From contig JAWNZC010000338.1 of the NCBI GenBank assembly GCA_035771165.1, positions 744,001 through 808,000 on the forward strand: a stretch of DNA of 64,000 nt, given 5' to 3'. Within the stretch, counting starts at the first letter, position 1, and every line of letters begins with the position of its first letter. Below are positions 57,475 to 64,000 of this stretch, piece by piece. This stretch comes from Paragorgia papillata (Eukaryota; Cnidaria; Anthozoa; Scleralcyonacea; Coralliidae). The position numbers and the translations under genes are program-made. Below the pieces are notes generated by a model. It was not told the DNA's origin. It ran no database searches and worked only from the letters and a program-made list of their open reading frames with translations.

Positions 57475-59067
57475 ATGGAGTCGGTTATTGCTGTTGAGAA
57501 ATGCTCCATTAAAGAAGAGCCACTGGAAATGACTCCGGTAAGCTCCAACCGCAAGGAAAGAAGAAGGACCCACTGTATTAACTTGGCGTTTGGCGAGCTT
57601 CGCAAATGCATCCCGAACGTTCCCACGGATACGAAGCTTTCCAAGATAAAAACTTTGCGTTTAGCGATAAGTTACATTCAATACCTGACTGAAGTTCTGG
57701 ATATGGAAGAAGACGGAATGCGCAAAGCCAAGATCATAGCTTATGAAATCGCAAGTAAAAACGACAGCGTGGCTAAACGCAAGAGAGTTAATATAAAAAG
57801 TGTAAGTGCTTCTATCATATCTTAAGTTTATGGCAACACGTAATTTCTCTTATAAAGTTAACTTAGCGACAATGGATTTAGCTTAGGTTTTATTCCACTT
57901 GCACGTTTTCAAAACATTCCTTTGGGCTTCAGTGTGAGCTTATCAATGCCAAGATGTAGGGCGCTAATATCGTACGGGTTCCGGCGTGCTACGCCGTCAA
58001 AATAGTTACGTTATTCACATTACCTTACAAAACATGTACGCCAAATACTTCACAAGAGTTTGTGATATAGTAGAGAATGGACAATTAGAAATTTGCGCAT
58101 AAACAAACATTTAGAATAAATTTTCGCACAGTCTGTAAGGGAAAATATTCGGCGCTTGTTTCACTGATTTGGCTGGCGTACTGTATAAGTACTGCAGACT
58201 CTCGCTATTGAAAGAGAAACGAGAACTTGATCGAGATATTAGGAGATATAGATACTGAAGAATATAGGCATTAAGTATTTTAAAGATGCGAGGAAATGCT
58301 TTCAAATCGCGATAGCGCATGCAAGGTTCGAGATAGTCGAATTCTATAGATAACTGCATTCTACTGTAAAACCGGTTATTTATCCACAGTTCATTCTGGA
58401 ATACGTTAATCGACGTTGGGCAATGCTCAACTAAGACAGAGTTCAAGAGACAGCAATTACAGACTTTATGAACCGTATGAACGACGGTTAGACAAAGTGA
58501 ATTCTATTTTAGCCTATTTTTGTACGTGAGTTGTTGTCTTCGTACCTTTTGGAAACGCAGTCGTTATTGACAGCATTCTTCGCACTCAGAGCTGCACACT
58601 TAAGTGTAGTGCATGTAGCCTGAATATATGTTAGTTAGATTTGAAGTTAACTAACTAGTTAGATTTGGGTAGAAATATAAAAAGACTTAGGTTAAGATAT
58701 TCTAAAACAATTGCCTTGAGATATGATCCCAACGCTATAATTTGTGGTTTATTTTAATAATGCAGGTATAGTATAGTTCTAATCTGATAGCAACATCGCC
58801 GTCCTCTTGGCCTGCTAAGCTGGACGCGAGTAAACATGGTGGTCTAGTTCGTGTGTGCATTGTAAACACTGTGACTTAATCTAGTGTTCTTTATGTCCTG
58901 TTGCTCTAGGTATCGTTATACAGTTCGCTTTATGTTATATTGTTATACGTAATATCGCTATTTTTCGTCTTTATATATAGGAAGACAAGGAGAAGAAACA
59001 AGCACTGCCAAACAGACACTGCAGAACAGGATGGCCCCAACACGTCTGGGCTCTGGACTTGCGCTGA
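57475..59067 (+). CDS. HAND: HAND-type bHLH transcription factor (two exons)
   Basis: Exon 1 coding is 57475-57801 (109 codons), exon 2 is 58981-59067 (28 codons plus stop). The intron 57802-58980 starts GTAAGT, ends TATATATAG and is phase 0. The protein is about 137 residues. The basic region NRKERRRT lies at 25-32, and the helix-loop-helix spans about 33-75 with the HAND-typical [20 protein letters not shown] (45-64). Exon 2 ends [14 protein letters not shown], matching the C-terminal signature of bilaterian HAND1/HAND2. An IKEE site (12-15) fits a SUMO consensus. HAND proteins are nuclear, dimerise with E proteins and bind E-box-like sites; in bilaterians they pattern heart, gut and mesoderm. 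ATG context AACATGG is good. Reading through the donor gives a false 116-codon ORF. Confidence 0.92.
57802..58980 (+). other. HAND intron
   Basis: 1179 bp, donor GTAAGT, acceptor TATATATAG preceded by a T-rich tract (TTTTTCGTCTTTATATATAG). The intron position just after the bHLH region is the same as I recall for vertebrate HAND genes. No believable gene lies inside. Confidence 0.85.
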
Positions 59068-60645
59068 GACACAGACACAACATGAGATTAAATGCACTGG
59101 GGCACGTAGCTACGTTTGTTGCTGGAAAATATAAAAACAAAAGTAAACAATTGACTTCTTTACAAACCACGAAATACACTGCACGGTATCGCATCATCCC
59201 AAACTTAAGCATGCATGGATGTTGCTCTCATATGTCACTTTGCGAAGCTTAAAATTCATCGTGTTTGGTCCACAACATATATCTGCTAATTTACACGAAA
59301 GACGAACGCTTGAACTGCAGAATGCAGTGTTTCTTTCATATCGCCACTCTATGGTGTCTGGGTGATTTAAACACATGAACTACGTCCCAGTTCTTTGGTC
59401 TGACTGAAAAATTGTATAAAATTGCGCAAATGCGATTGTATAAATATTATATATTAAAACATACGGGTTAGTTGGATGGGCGTAATAGGAAGAACATTAA
59501 ATTGTGGCGATCTTATCTGAAATTTTACGCAATGTATATAATACAGGCCAGGTAAATATATACTTTTTCAATTATATATAATATATTATATATAATATCG
59601 CTTGTTTCTTCCATTTATTTATAACTTTCTTCCACATTGGACGTTTCGAATATTACGGATGAAAGTCTTATTATGGAAAGAAAATTTTATGATTTCATGT
59701 CAGACTTCTCGAAGAAAGCAGAAGTGAAATGGAGGATTGAGTGATTGACTGTGCATTTATATATTATGTGTGGTCTTAACCCCTATATATAGCATCTGAC
59801 GAGTTTTACATGTATACTTGTTCTTTGGCAAGAATTCTTTGGCAAGAATTCTTTGGCAAGAATGAGTTAATATTGTAACTATTGACAAGTTTTACCTCAA
59901 ATTTTTCTTCAAGTACAGAGACGTTTCAGAAGCTACATCAAATATAGACGAAGAGTATTCATGCAATATCCAAACACGCATTTCCAAGTTAGATCAAATG
60001 CACTCGGCGGCGCCTTTTGTCGTCAACACACTGATTACTAGAATATTAAAGAACACACTTTCTGATCTCGTGTATATGAAATATTTCATGACCATGCATG
60101 TCTTATAAGAAAAACTTTTCCGTGGAAACTAACTTAAATAAAATTTGAAGTTTTGGCGATATATGTAATTTAGATAAATAATTTGTGGATACTCGACGTC
60201 CTTTTAGGATTTTTATTCTAGCTGAAGTTTCGTGCTTGACCTTGTTACTTTATCCAAACATTTTTAAATCCAAACATAAACTTCGTTTATACTGAATGAT
60301 AATTGCAAGTCGTCTGTTGTTACACACCATTTGTTGTTACAACGCCATCAAAACAAAATAATCAACTATTCCATTATTTGTTTAAGTCACTACAATTACA
60401 AAACTCTAATTAAAAGGCTATTATAATTATCGAAAAGTATAATAAATGTTCTACTGATTGTTTCTAAACAAACTGCATGCAATCTACTTAATTGTCGTTC
60501 AGAAGAGTAAAGACAACTAGGTAACAAAGAAAGAACTCTAGAATGAAATGCTATATAAACGATACGTGGTGTCTCCACAAATGATTTATCTAAACTTCTC
60601 AAATCATGAATAATTCAAAACAAATTAATATTTAATCAATATCTG
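59068..60645. other. HAND 3' flank; short direct repeats at 59820
   Basis: The 3' untranslated region probably includes ATTAAA-like signals near 59453. Three tandem copies of TTCTTTGGCAAGAA lie at about 59820-59862, and an AT-only tract lies at 59568-59598. No further exon is recognised. Confidence 0.4.
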
Positions 60646-60649
60646 TAAA

Positions 60650-60990
60650 TCGCATACAGATTCGTCCTGATTTACATAAACTTTTTCGTCAATTTACTTA
60701 GCTAAAATCACTCCAACTTGAAAAATAGTTTGGAAACATGGCTGTTTAGATGCGTCCATTGATTTGATAATGCACTCGATCTGTATCTGATTTACTACGG
60801 CTCGCTTGCAGCTCGCCTTGTATAAAATCAGACACAGATCGCTGCTCATGCTTTATCTATTACCTAAATATTATAACTCAATAATTCACGAGGAAAACAC
60901 AAAGGAAATCAGTACCATGTCGGTGGTTTTATACCTGATAAAACTTCTTGACGTCAGAAAGAATACTAATGAACATACAATTTTATATAA
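60650..60990. repeat. Intact copy of the repeat interrupted at 19.2 kb
   Basis: ATAAACTTTTTCGTCAATTT, ACTTAGCTAAAATC and GGAAACATGGCTGTTTAGAT are continuous here. The 19-kb copy has a hAT element at this point. The palindrome CGATCTGTATCTGATTT ... AAAATCAGACACAGATCG follows at about 60778-60840. Confidence 0.6.
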
Positions 60991-61440
60991 AGAATACTAA
61001 GTGTCAATGATGAACGCTTTGTTTAAGAGTCGTAACTCGTAGGAAACGTTAGATAAGATCAAGTCAGAAAAAGCTGAATTTAAGCCATTAGTGTCTTACT
61101 TTGATAAAACATTGATGTTTTATTTATTAATCAATGTTTTAACAGTATTTTTTGGAATTTTTCTAATGAATTCTTAATGATTTGATAAATAAAGAATGCT
61201 AACCAGTAACGAACATATAGGATTTTATATAAAATTGTCATCCTAATTTGCAATTGAATGAATCAAAGTAAAAGTGAACCAATAACAGAACGTTTTTAAG
61301 ATGCGCGCTCGAATATTTAAACTTGATAAAACACTGCTGTTCGTGTTTTGAACATTCGCATACATAAATAATGCTGGAAAAAACGTAATTATTAACCATA
61401 GTAAATGGCCAATAGCATAATTGCCATGATAAGTCTTAAA
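60991..61440. other. No gene; diverged DNA repeat
   Basis: Contains the inverted counterpart (61205-61350) of the repeat at 51.55-51.66 kb. AT-rich otherwise. Confidence 0.4.
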
Positions 61441-61444
61441 AGAA

Positions 61445-61600
61445 CTAATATTGTTTTGAGTGCAATTTAGAAAAAACATGCACGAGTGAGATTTTCAAGA
61501 CTATCAAAATGGCACGAGTCCGGAGGACGAGTGCTATTTGAGGTCTTTGAAAAACCCACGAGGGCATGTTTTTCCAAATTGCACGAAAAACCATGCTTAT
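61445..61600. repeat. Imperfect palindrome
   Basis: TGCAATTTAGAAAAAACATG with CACGAGTGAGATTTTCAAGA mirrors CTTTGAAAAACCCACGAGG and CATGTTTTTCCAAATTGCA around GGCACGAGTCCGGAGGACGA. Confidence 0.65.
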
Positions 61601-61686
61601 TAATAATATATATGAAAAAATGTCCAAGTCAGCTGTACTTACATTAATATAGATAAGTTTTGTGGAAACACCACGTATAATTTTAT

Positions 61687-61730
61687 TTGCTAAGCTTTCG
61701 GCCTGTTACCTCAGGCTTTCATCAGAGCAA
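61687..61730 (-). ncRNA. Hammerhead ribozyme motif, complete core
   Basis: Minus strand, in order: UUGCU (helix I 5'), CUGAUGA core, AA, stem II GCCUG/CAGGC with loop AGGUAA, C, GAAA, GCUU, then AGCAA (helix I 3'). Helix I (UUGCU/AGCAA) and stem II are both perfect 5-bp helices. Helix III is only the palindrome AGCU, so activity would need a dimer. Cleavage would follow CUU, between 61692 and 61691. No RT lies nearby, so this may be a solo Penelope terminal repeat or another small hammerhead-bearing retroelement. Confidence 0.8.
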
Positions 61731-62249
61731 TATATTACTTACATATTACAGTTCCTTTCAGCAGTGTCCACTCCTCGTATATTTGGTTGTTTAAAAACGT
61801 GTTGCTTCTTCTTCCACTACTCGAGAAAGTTTACTAAAACCACTAAGAATCTTCTAGTCTTTTTGCAAGTACTTTACTTGACAACAATAAAAAATAATTA
61901 TATTCAAATTTTAACAAAATGTTCTTCTCCGTTTCAAATCTTGGCCGCCATATTTGTTTATTTTGTGCAGAAGCTGCCAGACAGAAAGAGCCTCCCGTCA
62001 AAATCCGTTGTAAAACGTGATTGGCTCTTTTCAGTTTTTATTGTTTTTGATTGGCTTATTCGCTTCAAACATTTGCACTGTATTTCCTTAAAACTGCACT
62101 GCTCTTATCCAATCAAAATTGAGAAATGTTTTCATGTATATTATTAAATACAAAACATGTTATGAATTCTAACAAATAGGTTAAATAATATCACATGGTG
62201 CAGCACCTATATCGTCTTAAGCTGGACAAATTAATAACTAAACAGAAAT
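61731..62249. other. No recognised gene
   Basis: A 161-codon plus-strand ORF (61662-62147) overlaps the hammerhead motif and has no domain. It is taken as chance. CCAATCA-type words occur near 62110. Confidence 0.4.
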
Positions 62250-62491
62250 AATTGACGGTACCGAAAAAGATCATGGCGGCGGTACATTTAACCACAATGC
62301 TTTGCGACCTCAAATTAGCTCAAATAACTAAACATTGTTTATCATGCTTAAGTAAGCAATAACTGTATTCCTACAAAAGTTGACCGTTTTAAAACCCTAT
62401 CTTCAGATATTTCTGCAAGAAACAATATTTACTGCACGCAAAGGATTGTGGTTAAATGTTCAAGTCGCCATCTTTTTCGGTACGGTCAATT
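62250..62491. mobile_element. MITE (GGTACCGAAAAAGAT ends), complete copy
   Basis: AATTGACGGTACCGAAAAAG at the left mirrors CTTTTTCGGTACGGTCAATT at the right. Inner arms GGCGGTACATTTAACCACAA and TTGTGGTTAAATGTTCAAG continue the inversion. 242 bp, no ORF. A half-copy is at 12255-12436. Confidence 0.85.
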
Positions 62492-62754
62492 AGTAACAGA
62501 TGTTTGTTAGAGGTTTGTCAGGCTGTGGTTCCCAGAACTGAAATTAATGTCTCAGACAGAGTAAGTGCATCATATATAGTTAAACCAGACGCATTTTTAG
62601 CCTTAAATCATGCCGAGAGAGAAACCGTATTATAAATTAAAATTTGGAATGTTGGGGTTTAACAACATACTAAAGTTAGAAAGTTCAATTTCTATAAAAG
62701 AAGCATGTCCGATACGAATGAATTATGAAGCCATCTGAATGACAAGCTGTAGCA

Positions 62755-64000
62755 AGTCTATTAGCAAACACTGTTTAATGAACCACATGAAGTTATTTAC
62801 TGTTCCATGGAACACGTGGAGTTATTCACAGTTCCATGGAAAACATGGAGCGGGAAACACATTCAGCTATTCACTGCTTCATGGAACGCATAGAGTTATT
62901 CACAACTTCTTGTCTTCCCTGAAACAGCGAATATTAACTCAATGTGTTCCATGGAACAGTGAATAGCTGCATGTCTTCCATGGAACAGTTAACAACTCCA
63001 TGTGTTTCATGGAACAGTGATTAATTGCATGTCTTCCATGGAACAGTAAATAACTGCATGTCTTCCATGGAACAGTGAATAACTCCATGCATTCCATGGA
63101 ACAGTGAATAACTCCATGCATTCCATGGAACAGTGAGTGACTCCGTGCATTCCATGGAACAGTGAGTAATTTCATGCATTCCATGGAACAGTGAATAACT
63201 CCATGCATTCCATGGAACAGTGAATAATTCCATGTGCTCCATGGAATAGCGAATAACAACATGTGTTGCTCAGAACGGTGAATAACTCGATGCATTCCAT
63301 AGCCTGAAGCCCTCTCCCTAGTCCCCTCATCCGGTAACGCCTGCTACGCAGGCTATGCATTCCATGAAACAGTGAATAAATCCATGTGTTCCATGAAGCA
63401 GTCAATAATTCCATGTGTTCCATGAAACAGCGAATAACTCTATGTGTCCCATGGAACAGCGAATAACTTCATGTGTTCCCTGGAACAGCGAATAACTTCA
63501 TGTGTTCCCTGGAACAGCGAATAACTCCATGTGTTCCATGGTACAGCGAATAACTTCATGTGTTCCATGGAACAGTGAATAACTCCATGCGTTTCATGAA
63601 ACAGTGAATAACTTCATGTGTTCCATGGAACAGCGAATAACTCCATGTGTTCCATGAAACAGTCAATAATTCCATGTGTTCCATGAAACAGTGAATAACA
63701 CCATGTGTTCCATGGAACAGTGAATAACTCCATGCGTTTCATGAAACAGCGAATAACTTCATGTGCCCCATGGAACAACGAATAACTTCATGTGTTTCCT
63801 GAAACAGTGAATAACTCTATGCGTTTCATGAAACAGTGAATAACACCATGTGTTCTATGGAACAGCGAATAACTTCATGTGTTCCATGGAACAGTGAATA
63901 AGTCCATGCGTTTATTCATGAAACAGTGAATAACTTCGATTCATGTGTTCAATGGAACAGCGAATAACTCCATGTGTTCCATGGAACAGTGAATAACTCC
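62755..64000. repeat. 29-bp minisatellite with orientation switch
   Basis: The unit TTCCATGGAACAGTGAATAA plus CTCCATGCA (29 bp) is repeated from about 62940 to the end of the window. From about 62790 to 62930 the same unit runs in the opposite direction. A 56-bp unrelated stretch (63299-63355, containing CCTGCTACGCAGGCT) interrupts the array. Every unit carries the palindrome TTCCATGGAA. The ORFs of NAWSYSLFHGMHGVIHCSME type on the minus strand are by-products. The array continues past the window. Confidence 0.95.

Noticed and set aside
57475..57825. HAND as a single-exon 116-codon gene
   Set aside because: The last seven codons read through a GTAAGT donor, and the conserved C-terminus is found in a downstream exon.
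61662..62147. 161-codon plus-strand ORF
   Set aside because: It overlaps a minus-strand hammerhead motif, is Phe/Leu-rich like AT-rich noncoding DNA, and has no domain or splice context.
62939..64000. Possible CRISPR array (regular 29-bp periodicity)
   Set aside because: The repeats are directly abutting with no unique spacers, the unit varies, and the context is a eukaryotic genome. It is a minisatellite.

Overview
The window looks like AT-rich intergenic and intronic DNA from an invertebrate animal. A cnidarian, probably anthozoan, is my best guess. This is inferred from three things: a HAND-type bHLH gene, the mix of mobile elements (Penelope-like elements with a GIY-YIG nuclease, a Ngaro/DIRS-type tyrosine-recombinase retrotransposon, several LINE clades, many foldback/MITE elements), and a duplicated family of cGAS-like (Mab-21 domain) genes. 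Copies of a dispersed repeat containing CCAACCTCGTTCCCAGRG-like sequence also fit. There is no prokaryotic organisation, no rRNA and no canonical tRNA gene.

Host genes are few. (1) A two-exon HAND transcription factor lies on the + strand at 57475-59067. The second exon is only 29 codons but carries the conserved WPQHVWAL tail. (2) A cGAS-like receptor (cGLR)/Mab-21 cluster lies on the - strand: one intact 420-codon ORF (42048-43310), one near-identical copy with a 5-bp frameshift (37244-38529) and one N-terminal relic (36600-36795). (3) A single short exon at 9704-9796 (-) resembles the N-terminus of phosphoglucomutase-2-like proteins.

The rest is mostly repeats. 0-2 kb: a Penelope terminal fragment split by a long-inverted-repeat element. 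2.8-6.6 kb: a decayed Ngaro-like element with 163-bp direct repeats. 7-10 kb: small DNA elements. 10.3-13.5 kb: 9-bp and 19-bp minisatellites. 15.5-19.9 kb: a palindrome, a pogo/Tigger-type MITE, a Penelope element and a hAT MITE with its 8-bp target duplication. 20-26 kb: nested MITEs and a GGAAT-like satellite. 28.5-33.4 kb: a stack of LINE fragments, (TAA)n arrays and a Penelope terminal repeat. 44-47.5 kb: trinucleotide and 9-bp minisatellites. 48-55 kb: more MITEs and a second copy of the 19-bp minisatellite element. 60-64 kb: repeats ending in a 29-bp minisatellite that runs off the window.

The most notable signals are hammerhead-ribozyme motifs at four or five places (about 17.39, 19.04, 32.29 and 61.71 kb, plus a decayed one at 0.29 kb). 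All share a palindromic helix III, which suggests they act as dimers. Other notable signals are the birth-and-death pattern of the cGLR cluster and the restriction-like-endonuclease LINE sitting inside a (TAA)n tract. No genes appear to work together as a pathway; the cGLR genes are tandem paralogues with a presumed role in innate immune sensing.
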